From Chitinophagaceae bacterium (GTDB taxonomy: Bacteria; Bacteroidota; Bacteroidia; Chitinophagales; Chitinophagaceae), in contig JAEUVJ010000008.1 in assembly GCA_016787085.1 (NCBI GenBank), positions 186,001-250,000 on the forward strand: 64,000 bases of DNA, written 5' to 3'. A program made the position numbers and the translations under genes. This document shows positions 36,498 through 47,540 of the stretch, piece by piece. The notes below the pieces were generated by a model. The model searched no databases. It was not told the origin of the DNA and worked only from the letters and a program-made list of their open reading frames with translations. Every line of letters begins with the position of its first letter. The stretch's first letter is position 1.

Positions 36498-39353
36498 TTA
36501 CAGAAGTTCTGTCTTCAGGAACTCAGCCGTAAAACTTTCCTTATTTTTTATTAACTCCTCAGGGATACCTTCAAATAGTATTCTTCCTCCGCCATCGCCG
36601 CCTTCAGGTCCCAGATCAATGATATGATCGGCCACTTTGATCACATCCATATTATGTTCGATAACAAGCACGGTATTCCCCCGGTCTACCAGTTTATTCA
36701 ATACATCCAGCAGGTGTTTGATATCCTCAAAATGAAGACCCGTGGTAGGTTCATCCAGTATATAAAATGTTTTACCGGTATCTCTTTTTCCTAATTCCGT
36801 TGAAAGTTTTACCCGTTGTGCTTCTCCTCCGCTCAAGGTGACGGCTGATTGCCCTAATGTGATATATCCCAGGCCTACATCTTCCAGCACTTTTATTTTC
36901 CGGTACAGATAAGGCACGGGCTGGAAAAATTCCACAGCCTCTTCTACTGTCATTTCCAGTACATCGGCTATGGATTTCCCTTTGTACCTTATTTCCAGCG
37001 TTTCCCGGTTATATCTTTTGCCATTACACTTCTCGCAATGAACATATACATCAGGCAAAAAATTCATTTCGATCACCCGCATGCCGCCACCTTCACACAC
37101 ATCACAACGGCCACTTTTTACATTGAACGAAAAACGGCCTGCATTGTATCCCCTGATCTTTGCTTCGGGAATGGAAGCAAATAAGGTCCTTATCTCTGTA
37201 AAGAATCCGCAATAAGTAGCGGGGTTGCTTCTTGGCGTACGCCCGATAGGTGACTGGTCTATCTCGATCACCTTATCAATATGCTCCAATCCTTTTATGG
37301 ATTTATAATCAAGCGGCGTACCCTTTGAGCCAAAAGCATGATGCGAAAGAATAGGATACAGCGTTTCATTGATCAGCGTTGACTTACCACTGCCACTCAC
37401 ACCGGTCACCACAATAAACTTTCCAAGAGGGAATTTGACATCCACCCCCTGAAGATTATTCCCTTTAGCTCCCTTCAGCTCTATGAATTTGCCATTTCCT
37501 TTTCTTCTTTCCCCGGGTACTTCAATTTTATGCAGCCCGTTCAGATAGCCTGAAGTCAGCGTATCCAGTTTTAGCAACTGGCCCGGATCACCCTGCGCTA
37601 CGATCTTTCCGCCATGATACCCGGCCTTAGGACCAATATCGATCAGGTGATCGGCAGCCAGCATAATGTCTTTGTCATGCTCTACCACCAGCACACTATT
37701 GCCGATATCACGAAGGTTCTTGAGCGCTTCTATCAGCCGGTGATTATCTCTTTGATGCAAACCAATGGAAGGTTCATCGAGAATGTAAGTAATACCCTGC
37801 AATTGCGACCCTATTTGTGTTGCCAGTCGTATCCTTTGCGATTCACCACCGCTAAGTGTTTTAGAAGAACGGTTCAATGTCAGGTAGGTCAATCCTACAT
37901 CCAGTAAGAACTGCAATCGCTCCCGTATCTCTTTCAGTACATCCCTGGCAATGGCATTTTGCTTATTGGTCAGTCGCAATTCTATTCCATCCATCCAGGC
38001 GGCAAGATTATCAAGGTTCATATTGCTCAGATCGGCAATATTTCGTCCGGCTACTTTGAACCAAAGGCTTTCCTTTTTCAACCGTGCTCCGTTGCAGGCA
38101 TCACAAGGTTTGATGATCATGTAGTCCTCTGTCCATTCCCTGATAGCCTCACTATAAGGATTGGCAAACCAGCGCTGCAGCATATTCACCACCCCTTCAA
38201 AAGGGGCCTGCGGGTCAAACTTCATATTCTCAAATTCAAGATCCGCTTGCTGGCCATCCTCATTCCCGTATAAAATAATATTCAGTTGCTTCTTTGCAAG
38301 CTTACTGACCGGTGTTGCCAGTGATATCTTATGCTTTTTTGCTGCTTCCTGTGCCTGCCGGTACACCCATGCATCTCTTTCTTCACCCAATGGAGCAATA
38401 CCGCCTTCGCTGATGCTTAATGAAGGATCGGCGATCACCGCTTCCATATTGATATGATGTTTGGTGCCGAGTCCTTTGCAAACGGGACAGGCGCCATACG
38501 GAGAGTTAAAAGAAAAAGCATTGGGCGAAGGCTCCTCATAACTGATACCTGTGTCCTCACACATCAGGAGTTTTGAATACTGCACCACGTTCTTCTCTTC
38601 GTTTATCTGGATAAACATAAGATCCTTCCCAAGTTTCAACGTTTGTTGCAGACTCTGGCTTAATCTTGATCTCAGATCATCGGTTACCTGCAAACGATCC
38701 ACCACGAGTTCAATATCATGGATCTTGTAACGATCCACCTGCATCTTCGGTACGAGTTCCTTTATTTCCCCGTCTATCCTTACTTTTAAAAAACCCTTTT
38801 TCCTGATATCTTCAAACAACTCACGATAATGTCCTTTGCGGCCACGAACAAGTGGCGCCAGCAAGCTGATCTTTTTGTTCTGATATTTTGTACAAATATT
38901 TTCAACGATCTCCTCCTCACTCCACTTCACCATCTTCTTGCCTGTATTAAAGGAATATGCCTCCCCGATCCTGGCAAACAGTAACCGGAGGAAATCATAC
39001 ACCTCGGTAATAGTGCCCACCGTAGAACGAGGATTTTTATTGGTGGTTTTTTGTTCGATGGAAATTACCGGCGAGAGCCCGGTGATCTTGTCTACATCCG
39101 GGCGCTCCATATCACCTATGAACTGGCGGGCGTAGGCTCCGAAGGTTTCCATATAGCGTCGCTGCCCTTCTGAATAAATGGTATCAAATGCCAGCGACGA
39201 CTTGCCGCTGCCGCTGATTCCTGTTATCACTACCAGTTTATTCTTTGGGATGGAAATATCGAGGTTTTTCAGGTTGTGCACCCTTGCCCCATACACTTCG
39301 ATCGCATCATTCTCTGCCTGCCCGCTGCTCCGGCCATTGTCTTTTGTGCTCAT
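36498..39353 (-). CDS. uvrA: Excinuclease ABC subunit A
   Basis: 951 residues, normal length. DNA damage recognition ATPase of nucleotide excision repair, acting with UvrB and UvrC. Two ABC modules: Walker A GISGSGKSSLAFDT and GVSGSGKSTLINETL; signatures LSGGESQRIRLATQ and LSGGEAQRVKLSTEL; Walker B regions ending ILDEPSIGLH and ILDEPTTGLH. Zinc modules: CPVCKGLG...CDACNGARL and CDVCEGGG...CEKCNGKRY. The N-terminus starts a few residues before GARVHNLKNLD. Divergent from an exported protein gene. No LexA-like box is claimed. Confidence 0.97.
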   Translation of the reverse strand: MSTKDNGRSSGQAENDAIEVYGARVHNLKNLDISIPKNKLVVITGISGSGKSSLAFDTIYSEGQRRYMETFGAYARQFIGDMERPDVDKITGLSPVISIEQKTTNKNPRSTVGTITEVYDFLRLLFARIGEAYSFNTGKKMVKWSEEEIVENICTKYQNKKISLLAPLVRGRKGHYRELFEDIRKKGFLKVRIDGEIKELVPKMQVDRYKIHDIELVVDRLQVTDDLRSRLSQSLQQTLKLGKDLMFIQINEEKNVVQYSKLLMCEDTGISYEEPSPNAFSFNSPYGACPVCKGLGTKHHINMEAVIADPSLSISEGGIAPLGEERDAWVYRQAQEAAKKHKISLATPVSKLAKKQLNIILYGNEDGQQADLEFENMKFDPQAPFEGVVNMLQRWFANPYSEAIREWTEDYMIIKPCDACNGARLKKESLWFKVAGRNIADLSNMNLDNLAAWMDGIELRLTNKQNAIARDVLKEIRERLQFLLDVGLTYLTLNRSSKTLSGGESQRIRLATQIGSQLQGITYILDEPSIGLHQRDNHRLIEALKNLRDIGNSVLVVEHDKDIMLAADHLIDIGPKAGYHGGKIVAQGDPGQLLKLDTLTSGYLNGLHKIEVPGERRKGNGKFIELKGAKGNNLQGVDVKFPLGKFIVVTGVSGSGKSTLINETLYPILSHHAFGSKGTPLDYKSIKGLEHIDKVIEIDQSPIGRTPRSNPATYCGFFTEIRTLFASIPEAKIRGYNAGRFSFNVKSGRCDVCEGGGMRVIEMNFLPDVYVHCEKCNGKRYNRETLEIRYKGKSIADVLEMTVEEAVEFFQPVPYLYRKIKVLEDVGLGYITLGQSAVTLSGGEAQRVKLSTELGKRDTGKTFYILDEPTTGLHFEDIKHLLDVLNKLVDRGNTVLVIEHNMDVIKVADHIIDLGPEGGDGGGRILFEGIPEELIKNKESFTAEFLKTELL

Positions 39354-39523
39354 AATTTTCGTGGTCAGCGAAGATAAAACAAGCCGGGGAGTAAAAAGTT
39401 ACCGTTTAGAGGGGGTAAAAAGGGGGAAATCTCCTGGTTTTTTCCACAAAACTGATTTCTGGCATAATATTTAAAAGAAGATATGCGAACGGATTTTAAT
39501 TAACCCTCTTAAAGTAAAAACTT

Positions 39524-40120
39524 ATGAAAAAAACCGCGATCATAGCCGGTAGCCTCCTTTTCCTGATCACCGCCACCGTCAATGCTCAAACCGAACCTGC
39601 GAAAGCAACCACCGACCAATGGAACAACCATAATCCTGAAAAATATAAGCTCCAGTCCATGCCGGAAGCCATCACACTGGAAAAGAAATTTCCCGTGATC
39701 GGCAAATACAACCTGGCCGATAAAACCGGCGCAGCATCTGAAGTAACGATCAGCCTTGACGAGACCAACAAAGGCATGGTATGGGTAGAAGGATTACCGC
39801 AAGGAAAATTGAGGGCCATACTGCGGAAAGCACCCGGTACTTACAAGATACCTGTACAGAAAGGCGCTGACGATAAAGACATCGCAGAAGGCGTACTGAT
39901 CTTTGATAAAGACAATAACACATTGAATGTATGCATCGGTTGCACTTATAATATTGAAGATCCTGCTTCTGTATTTGCAACGGCAGAAACTACTACTGAA
40001 GAACCTGTAAAGACAACAAAAAAGACTACTGCAAAAGCAAAAGTAACTCCGGTGAAAACTTGGAAATACAGCGGTAGCAAGGTGGTGGAAACTACCGCAT
40101 CTGTTGCCCCTATGCAGTAA
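39524..40120 (+). CDS. Unrecognised exported protein with Lys/Thr-rich tail
   Basis: 198 residues. Signal peptide MKKTAIIAGSLLFLITATVN ending AQT. A mature domain (about 22-150) includes KFPVIGKYNLADKTGAASEV, an Asp/Lys-rich middle and a CIGC pair (about 139-142) that could form a disulfide or bind a metal. The C-terminal 45 residues are low complexity (TTEEPVKTTKKTTAKAK). No family recognised. It is probably periplasmic or on the outer surface. A strong terminator follows 35 bases after the stop. Confidence 0.6.
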   Translation: MKKTAIIAGSLLFLITATVNAQTEPAKATTDQWNNHNPEKYKLQSMPEAITLEKKFPVIGKYNLADKTGAASEVTISLDETNKGMVWVEGLPQGKLRAILRKAPGTYKIPVQKGADDKDIAEGVLIFDKDNNTLNVCIGCTYNIEDPASVFATAETTTEEPVKTTKKTTAKAKVTPVKTWKYSGSKVVETTASVAPMQ

Positions 40121-40155
40121 TAAATCTGATTCTTTGAATCACCAGTGATCATTGG

Positions 40156-40190
40156 AGGAGTCCCGCACATAGCGGGACTCCTTTCTTTTT
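40156..40190 (+). terminator. Terminator directly before the next promoter
   Basis: Perfect 11-bp stem AGGAGTCCCGC / GCGGGACTCCT with ACATA loop, then TTCTTTTT. Four bases further a TACTTTTG box begins, so termination and initiation are again packed together. Confidence 0.88.
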
Positions 40191-40193
40191 ATC

Positions 40194-40201
40194 TACTTTT
40201 G
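40194..40201 (+). promoter_or_regulatory. Promoter -7 box TACTTTTG
   Basis: Exact TAnnTTTG match, 14 bases before the ATG at 40216. It stands immediately behind the 40156 terminator. Confidence 0.5.
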
Positions 40202-40215
40202 GACAAACGCCTGGT

Positions 40216-40746
40216 ATGTTCAGTCTCTTTAAAAAGAAAGAAGCCTCCGTAAAGGTCATTGACAAGGTCTGGATTTCAGAAAACGCCAAATGGAACGGAA
40301 TAAGGGAAGAATGTAAGAAAGATAACAGCACCATAGTTATTGCCTGGTTCAGTTCTACAGCCGCCCGGCTTGAAACATTCATGACGGGTGCAGCTTTTAC
40401 CGTTCATTTAGCAAGAGAAATTCACACTTCTCAGCTAACAGGCAAAAGGGTCCTGTTTGCCGAACACCACCCGTTGCGCTCCAAAGAACAGGAACAATAC
40501 CAGCAATGGCAATTGAAAGAAGCCATTGTTTGCTCAGCCCTGGAAGAACCTTTGTTCAAAAAATTCGGGAGCGACAAGATCATCGCTATGATGAAACAGT
40601 TGGGCATGAAGGAAGAAGAATGTGTTGAGCACCGGCTTATCAGCGGCGCTATTGAAAATGCGCAGAAAAAGATCGGCAAAAAAGTGATCACTGAACACCT
40701 GGCCAATTCCCAGGAAGAGTGGATGGAAAGAAATCTGCCTGACTGA
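40216..40746 (+). CDS. Unrecognised cytoplasmic protein
   Basis: 176 residues, soluble, no signal peptide or membrane segment. Alternating beta/alpha pattern: STIVIAWFSSTAARLETFM, KRVLFAEHHPLRSKEQEQ, EAIVCSALEEPLFKKFGSDKI, a layout like a nucleotide-binding or helicase-type subdomain but without a Walker motif. C-terminal third is helical and charged. Family not recognised; the name must remain hypothetical. It has its own promoter and is followed by the SAM-I riboswitch leader. Confidence 0.6.
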   Translation: MFSLFKKKEASVKVIDKVWISENAKWNGIREECKKDNSTIVIAWFSSTAARLETFMTGAAFTVHLAREIHTSQLTGKRVLFAEHHPLRSKEQEQYQQWQLKEAIVCSALEEPLFKKFGSDKIIAMMKQLGMKEEECVEHRLISGAIENAQKKIGKKVITEHLANSQEEWMERNLPD

Positions 40747-40812
40747 AACACATAACAGTAAAGGAACTTAGCTTATAAGCCAACAAGTGTTAGGCATAGT
40801 CTGGCAAAAAAA

Positions 40813-40845
40813 TTTGGCAATCTTCCGAACAGGCTGCTATCTTTG
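40813..40845 (+). promoter_or_regulatory. Full -33/-7 promoter of the methionine operon
   Basis: TTTG at 40813-40816 and TATCTTTG at 40838-40845, separated by 21 bases, a good fit to the Bacteroidota consensus TTTG-N19..23-TAnnTTTG. Start of transcription is predicted around 40850, about 15 bases before the riboswitch. Confidence 0.7.
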
Positions 40846-40862
40846 CGCCAGCTCTTTAAAAA

Positions 40863-41011
40863 TGATCTCTTATCAAGAAAGGCAGAGGGTAATGGCCCGA
40901 TGAAGCCTTGACAACCTACCAGCATCCTTCGACAAGTTCAGAGCTCAGGATGACATGGAAAGGTGCCAATTCCATCCCCGACGATAAATGTCCGGGGCAG
41001 ATAAGTCAGAT
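40863..41011 (+). ncRNA. SAM-I (S-box) riboswitch
   Basis: Core motifs of the S-adenosylmethionine riboswitch are readable: P1 5' strand ATCTCTTATC (40865-40874), AGAAAGGCAGAGGG, the GGCCCGATGAAGCC core (40894-40907), AACC, AAGGTGCCAATTCC (40960-40973), a P4 CCCCG/CGGGG hairpin (40976-40997), and P1 3' strand GATAAG (41000-41005) then TCAGAT. The P3 arm is replaced in its outer part by the repeat CATCCTTCGACAAGTTCAGA... at 40923-40952. SAM binding would stabilise P1 and switch the downstream metY-metX-hom operon off. Identity is strong from the combined core; boundaries are approximate. Confidence 0.9.
40923..40952 (+). repeat. Palindromic repeat forming the outer P3 arm of the riboswitch
   Basis: CATCCT and AGGATG close a hairpin around the family core; one base different from the copy at 10574-10598 over 25 bases. 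It lies exactly where the SAM-I P3 loop is variable in length. Confidence 0.75.
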
Positions 41012-41017
41012 TCAAAG

Positions 41018-42816
<1,799 letters not shown>

Positions 42817-42817
42817 C

Positions 42818-43876
42818 ATGGTCTCTGTTTTTGATTACAAAGGATCATTTACGTTAGAGTCAGGGGTAACCCTTCCGGGTTACCACCTGGCTTATACCAC
42901 TCATGGAAAACTGAATGCGGCAGGAGATAATGTGATTTGGATCTTTCATGCCCTAACAGCCAACAGTAACCCGCTGGAGTGGTGGCCCGGATTAGTAGGT
43001 GATGGAAAATTCTTTGACCCTTCCAGGTATTTCATCATTTGCGTGAATAAACCGGGCAGCCCGTATGGAAGCATTTCTCCTTTAAGCAAGAACCCCCGGA
43101 CTGATCAGCCCTGGTATCATGATTTCCCGGTTTTCACTATCAGGGACATCATAAGAACCTTCCAGAAATTGAAAGATCATCTTGGGATAAAAAAGGTATT
43201 AGCTGGTTTAGGCGGGAGTACCGGTGGTATGCAATTGCTGGAATGGGCAATCGAAGAGCCTGAATTATTTGAGCACATCATACCCATTGCCACCAATGCA
43301 GTTCTTTCACCGTGGGCTATAGCATTCAATGCATCGCAGCGGCTGGCGATCGAAGCCGACAGTACATGGCTGGAAAAAAGACCCGATGCCGGGCAAAAAG
43401 GTTTGGCGGCAGCCCGTTCCATTGCGCTTATCTCCTACCGGCATTATAATGGATACGGCATCACGCAACCAAGAGACAAAGCCTATATGGCGTTAAGCAA
43501 AGAAGTGAACTATGCGGCTGATAATTACCAGCGTTACCAGGGGCTGAAATTAGTGAACCGTTTCAACGCTGTTTGTTATTACCGCCTTAGCCAGAGCATG
43601 GACAGTCACGATGCAGGGCGTAACCGCGGCGGGGTGGAAAAGGCCCTGAAACAAATAAAGGCAAAGACCCTGGTCATCGGTATCCAATCTGATGTACTGT
43701 ACCCGATCAGTGAACAGGAATACCTGCAAAAGAATATCAGCGACGCACAACTGCTCAGCATTGCCAGCGATTTCGGGCATGACGGTTTTTTACTGGAATA
43801 CGAAAAGATCGAAAAAGCATTGAAAGAATTCATAGCAGAAAGACCATCTCATCATTTAAAAGTAGTGAACGAATAA
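42818..43876 (+). CDS. metX: Homoserine O-acetyltransferase (MetX)
   Basis: 352 residues, alpha/beta-hydrolase fold. It acylates homoserine to give the MetY substrate. Nucleophile Ser134 in LGGSTGGMQLLEWA, acid in IQSDVLYPISEQ and histidine in FGHDGFLLEYEKI. Family motif region CVNKPGSPYGSISPLSKNP differs slightly from the classical CxNxxGxxxGTTGP form; acetyl versus succinyl specificity cannot be read with certainty, but the MetY partner fits acetyl. Tightly coupled between metY (one base) and hom (six bases). Confidence 0.93.
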   Translation: MVSVFDYKGSFTLESGVTLPGYHLAYTTHGKLNAAGDNVIWIFHALTANSNPLEWWPGLVGDGKFFDPSRYFIICVNKPGSPYGSISPLSKNPRTDQPWYHDFPVFTIRDIIRTFQKLKDHLGIKKVLAGLGGSTGGMQLLEWAIEEPELFEHIIPIATNAVLSPWAIAFNASQRLAIEADSTWLEKRPDAGQKGLAAARSIALISYRHYNGYGITQPRDKAYMALSKEVNYAADNYQRYQGLKLVNRFNAVCYYRLSQSMDSHDAGRNRGGVEKALKQIKAKTLVIGIQSDVLYPISEQEYLQKNISDAQLLSIASDFGHDGFLLEYEKIEKALKEFIAERPSHHLKVVNE

Positions 43877-43882
43877 TATAAT

Positions 43883-45139
43883 ATGGAAACACATAAACAA
43901 CTGACCATCGGCCTGTTTGGTTTTGGCGTAGTAGGCGAAGGTTTGTACAAAGTACTGCAACAAACACCCTCCCTGAAAGCGAGCATCAAAAAAGTGTGCA
44001 TCAAACATTCCGGCAAAAAAAGGAATGCCCCTGAAACATTGTTTACCACCGACCGGAATGAAATACTGAATGACCCGGACATCAATGTGGTGGTAGAAGT
44101 GATAGATGACTCCAAAGCAGCATTTGATATCGTATCCACGGCATTGAAGAACGGCAAGGATGTGGTCAGCGCCAGTAAGAAAATGATCGCCGAGAACCTG
44201 AAAGCCTTATTAGCCTTGCAGGAACAAACGGGACATTCATTCCTGTATGAATCGGCAGCTTGCGCTTCTATTCCCGTCATCAGGAATCTTGAAGAATATT
44301 ACGACAATGACCTGCTGCACTCGATCAAAGCCATTGTGAACGGTTCCACGAATTTTATCCTGACAAAGATGTTTGAAGAAAAACTGGACTTCAAACAGGC
44401 GCTGTTACTGGCGCAGCAGCAGGGCTTTGCCGAAAGCGATCCGAGGCTGGATGTGGACGGTTTTGATGCGGTCAATAAATGGACCTTCCTGCTCACGCAT
44501 GCATACGGTATCACGGCATCGCCGGAAAATATTCTATTTAACGGGATACAGAATATACAGGGGGGTGACGCCATTGTTGCAAAATCAAAAGACCAGCAGA
44601 TAAAACTGGTAGCACAGGCGAAAAAACTGCAGAATGGAAAAGTGGCGGCGTTTGTATTGCCGCAATTTGTTAAACAAAATGACCATTTAGCCTTTGTAAA
44701 AAACGAATATAATGGTGTAGTGATCGAAAGTGGCTTTGCCGACAAACAGTTCTTTTATGGTAAAGGCGCCGGCAGCTTCCCTACCGCCTCGGCTGTATTA
44801 AGTGATATTTCGGCCCTGCGTTATCAATACAAATACGAGTATAAAAAATTGTACCACCATAAGCCGCATGAGCTGGGCGATGATTTTTTCCTGCGTGTAT
44901 ATATAAGCTTTGATGACCTGCGGTTCATTCCGAAAGAAAAGTTCGAATGGATAGAAGAATGGTATGCACAGGAAGCCCGGAAATACCTGGTAGGTGTGAT
45001 CTCCTTTGAAGAACTGAAGAAGAACAGCTGGTGGAAAGAGAATAACACGTCGCTGATCCTTGCGGCCGACCCGCTGATCGAAGAAGTAGAAACACGTAAA
45101 CTGAAAAAGAAAAGCCTGGAACTGGCCGGTGTATTATAA
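43883..45139 (+). CDS. hom: Homoserine dehydrogenase (stand-alone)
   Basis: 418 residues. NAD(P)-dependent reduction of aspartate semialdehyde to homoserine. N-terminal Rossmann fold IGLFGFGVVGEGLYKVL, then SASKKMIAENL, the catalytic region SAACASIPVIRNLEEY, VNGSTNFILTKM, QGFAESDPRLDVDGFDA and NKWTFLLTHAYG with the catalytic lysine. The C-terminal 90 residues are ACT-like but degenerate. It is not fused to aspartokinase. Many Bacteroidota carry a bifunctional aspartokinase-homoserine dehydrogenase; a separate copy in a SAM-controlled operon suggests dedication to methionine supply (inference). Third operon gene, six bases after metX. Confidence 0.94.
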   Translation: METHKQLTIGLFGFGVVGEGLYKVLQQTPSLKASIKKVCIKHSGKKRNAPETLFTTDRNEILNDPDINVVVEVIDDSKAAFDIVSTALKNGKDVVSASKKMIAENLKALLALQEQTGHSFLYESAACASIPVIRNLEEYYDNDLLHSIKAIVNGSTNFILTKMFEEKLDFKQALLLAQQQGFAESDPRLDVDGFDAVNKWTFLLTHAYGITASPENILFNGIQNIQGGDAIVAKSKDQQIKLVAQAKKLQNGKVAAFVLPQFVKQNDHLAFVKNEYNGVVIESGFADKQFFYGKGAGSFPTASAVLSDISALRYQYKYEYKKLYHHKPHELGDDFFLRVYISFDDLRFIPKEKFEWIEEWYAQEARKYLVGVISFEELKKNSWWKENNTSLILAADPLIEEVETRKLKKKSLELAGVL

Positions 45140-45193
45140 ATAATCACGGCTTTTATTGATAAAAGAGTTATCGTTACATTCAAAAAATCTGCG

Positions 45194-45222
45194 GCCCTGG
45201 TTCGTGTCTCACGAACCGGGGC
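45194..45222. terminator. Terminator between hom and the epimerase gene
   Basis: Stem GCCCTGGTTCGTG / CACGAACCGGGGC, 13 pairs with one G-U, loop TCT, in the convergent gap. On the minus strand it is followed by AGATTTTTTG, so it serves the epimerase gene best and may also end the metY operon. Confidence 0.65.
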
Positions 45223-45307
45223 TTCCTATATCATCTGCTTTTGGTCTCCCCCTGCCCTGCATGGCCGATGCACAAGACCAACAGCGGCGTGATACGTAAT
45301 ACAATCA

Positions 45308-46282
45308 TCACTTTGCGAGTATAGCCTCATGCTGTACGAACCAGTCATAAAATTTCTTCAGCCCTTCCCCTATTTGCGTTTTTGGGTCGTAGCCAAGTAA
45401 CACCTTCGCCCGGTTGATGTCCGCATAGGTTTTGGGAACATCGCCCGGCTGTTCCGGCTGCTGGTCAATGATGGCTTTTTTGCCCGTCACTTTTTCAATT
45501 CCGGTTATCAGTTCTTTCAGTGAAATGGTATAGTGATTACCAAGATTAATGATCTCGAAACCTGTTTTGGTATAATGGATGGCCCCGGCTATTCCCTGCA
45601 CCGTGTCATCTACGTAAGTATAATCCCTGCTCGTACTGCCGTCGCCAAACATGGCGATGGGCTTTCCGGCGATAATGTTTTTGGTGAATTTATGGATAGC
45701 GAGGTCAGGTCGCTGTCCGGGTCCATACACCGTAAAAAAACGAAGGGCGATAAAACGGATTCCAAACAGCTTATGATATACATGCCCCAGCATTTCACCC
45801 GACAGCTTGGTAGAGGCATACGGACTGATGGGCATCAGTTTCTCATCTTCTTTCCAGGGGTAATGGTCATTGATGCCATATACACTGCTGCTGGAAGCAA
45901 AAACAAACTGTTTGATGTCTTTGATCTTTGCCAGGTCAAGCATATTCTGCAAACCGATCACATTGGCTTCCTGGTATGAAAGAGGGTTCTCAATACTCGG
46001 CCTCACCCCTGCTTTGGCTGCCAGGTGAACGATAACATCTATCTTTCCGGGTATTAACTCAGCCAATGCTTTTCCGGAGGTTTTGCCAAGATCGGTCTCT
46101 ACCAGCCGGAAGGAAGAATGGCCGGTAAACTCTTTTATATTGAACTCCTTGATGGACCTGGCATAAAACGGGTCAAAATTATCAATACAGGTGATCGTAA
46201 GACCGGGTTCATTTTTGAATAAATTCCGGATCAGGTTGCTGCCGATAAAACCGGCCCCGCCGGTAATGAGATAATGCTTCAT
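45308..46282 (-). CDS. NAD-dependent UDP-sugar epimerase (UDP-glucuronate 4-epimerase type)
   Basis: 324 residues from the ATG at 46282. SDR extended family: LITGGAGFIGSNLIRNLF (NAD binding), HLAAKAGVRPS, FASSSSVYG, YASTKLSGEML (Tyr-Lys catalytic pair), FFTVYGPGQRPDLAIHKFTK and MFGDGSTSRDYTYVDD. The AGVRPS and GPGQRPDLA segments are typical of UDP-glucuronate 4-epimerases (GAE/LpsL), which make UDP-galacturonate for surface glycans. Six extra N-terminal residues are possible from an upstream ATG but break the family start. First gene of the glycan locus; divergent from the first glycosyltransferase. Confidence 0.9.
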   Translation of the reverse strand: MKHYLITGGAGFIGSNLIRNLFKNEPGLTITCIDNFDPFYARSIKEFNIKEFTGHSSFRLVETDLGKTSGKALAELIPGKIDVIVHLAAKAGVRPSIENPLSYQEANVIGLQNMLDLAKIKDIKQFVFASSSSVYGINDHYPWKEDEKLMPISPYASTKLSGEMLGHVYHKLFGIRFIALRFFTVYGPGQRPDLAIHKFTKNIIAGKPIAMFGDGSTSRDYTYVDDTVQGIAGAIHYTKTGFEIINLGNHYTISLKELITGIEKVTGKKAIIDQQPEQPGDVPKTYADINRAKVLLGYDPKTQIGEGLKKFYDWFVQHEAILAK

Positions 46283-46460
46283 AGTATAGTAAACCGCCAC
46301 AAGATAATAATAATTTCTCCCGGTGAAAGAGCAGTATTCTTTTAATAAAAGCCCTTCTCCGTTTCTTGCCCGTGGATATTTTTATAGAAAGACAGGCTGC
46401 TTCTCCTCTTTTTTTACCGATAGGAGCTAACGAACCGGCAATTAGCCGGGGTATCATAGA

Positions 46461-47540
46461 ATGAAAGTCGCTTTAATCACCAGATCAACATTGCACACAG
46501 TACCGGGTGGCGATACGGTACAGGTCATGCAAACAGCCCGCTGCCTGCAGGAGCTGGGTGTAGAGGCGGATGTGCTCCTGACGAACAGGACAATAGACTA
46601 TGACCATTATGATGTTTTCCATTATTTCAATCTCACCCGCCCTGCCGACATGTTATTTCATATAGCGCAGACAAAAAAACCATTCGTTGTTTCACCGGTA
46701 CTGGTGGATTACAGTGAATACGATCAGCATCACCGGGGAGGTATCTCCGGAGCCCTTCTTCGCCGCTTTTCTCCTTCGGGCCAGGAATATGTAAAAGCCA
46801 TGGCCCGCTGGGTGACAGGAAAAGATAAATTGAAAAGCAAAGAGTATGTATGGAATGGCCATAGAAAAAGTGTCAGAAAGATACTGGAAAGAACGGCCAT
46901 GGTGCTTCCAAATTCTGCAGCGGAGTACAAAAGACTACAGGAAGAATACGGGACTGATAAGGAATACATGATCGTTCCTAATGGTATTGACGAGGCCCTT
47001 TTCTCTATCGGTCATACACAGGAAAAGGATGAAACCATAGTTCTATGTGCTGCCCGCGTAGAAGGGATCAAGAACCAGTTGAACCTGATCAAGGCCATCA
47101 ATCATTCAAGATTTACATTATTAGTTACCGGCTCTCCGGCTCCCAATCAAAGGGCTTACTATGCTGCCTGCAGAAAAATAGCCGCAAAAAATATTGTATT
47201 CCATGATCACGTTCCACAGGAGCAACTTGTCACCTACTACAAAAAAGCAAAGGTCCATGCCCTGCCAAGCTGGTTTGAGACCTGCGGTCTTTCCTCGCTG
47301 GAAGCAGCCGCTATGGGATGTAATGTAGCGATCAGCGATAAGGGTTATACACGGGAATATTTCGGTAACGATGCCTTTTATTGTGACCCGGGTGATCCTG
47401 AATCTATCTTCAATAGTATTGAACAGGCCGCCCAAAGCAGCACATCCCCATCACTGAGAGAAAAGATACATAACCAATATACATGGCGGCATGCCGCCGC
47501 TATGACCAGATCGGCATATCAAAAAATCATATCAGCATGA
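46461..47540 (+). CDS. Glycosyltransferase family 4
   Basis: 359 residues, GT-B fold. N-terminal acceptor domain (VALITRSTLHTVPGGDTVQV), C-terminal donor domain with VPNGIDEALFSIG, VLCAARVEGIKNQLNLIKAI and the EX7E region ETCGLSSLEAAAMGCNVAIS. Sugar specificity cannot be told. The stop codon overlaps the start of the next gene (ATGA), indicating translational coupling. Cytoplasmic or membrane-associated enzyme adding a sugar to a lipid-linked glycan (inference from locus). Confidence 0.9.
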   Translation: MKVALITRSTLHTVPGGDTVQVMQTARCLQELGVEADVLLTNRTIDYDHYDVFHYFNLTRPADMLFHIAQTKKPFVVSPVLVDYSEYDQHHRGGISGALLRRFSPSGQEYVKAMARWVTGKDKLKSKEYVWNGHRKSVRKILERTAMVLPNSAAEYKRLQEEYGTDKEYMIVPNGIDEALFSIGHTQEKDETIVLCAARVEGIKNQLNLIKAINHSRFTLLVTGSPAPNQRAYYAACRKIAAKNIVFHDHVPQEQLVTYYKKAKVHALPSWFETCGLSSLEAAAMGCNVAISDKGYTREYFGNDAFYCDPGDPESIFNSIEQAAQSSTSPSLREKIHNQYTWRHAAAMTRSAYQKIISA

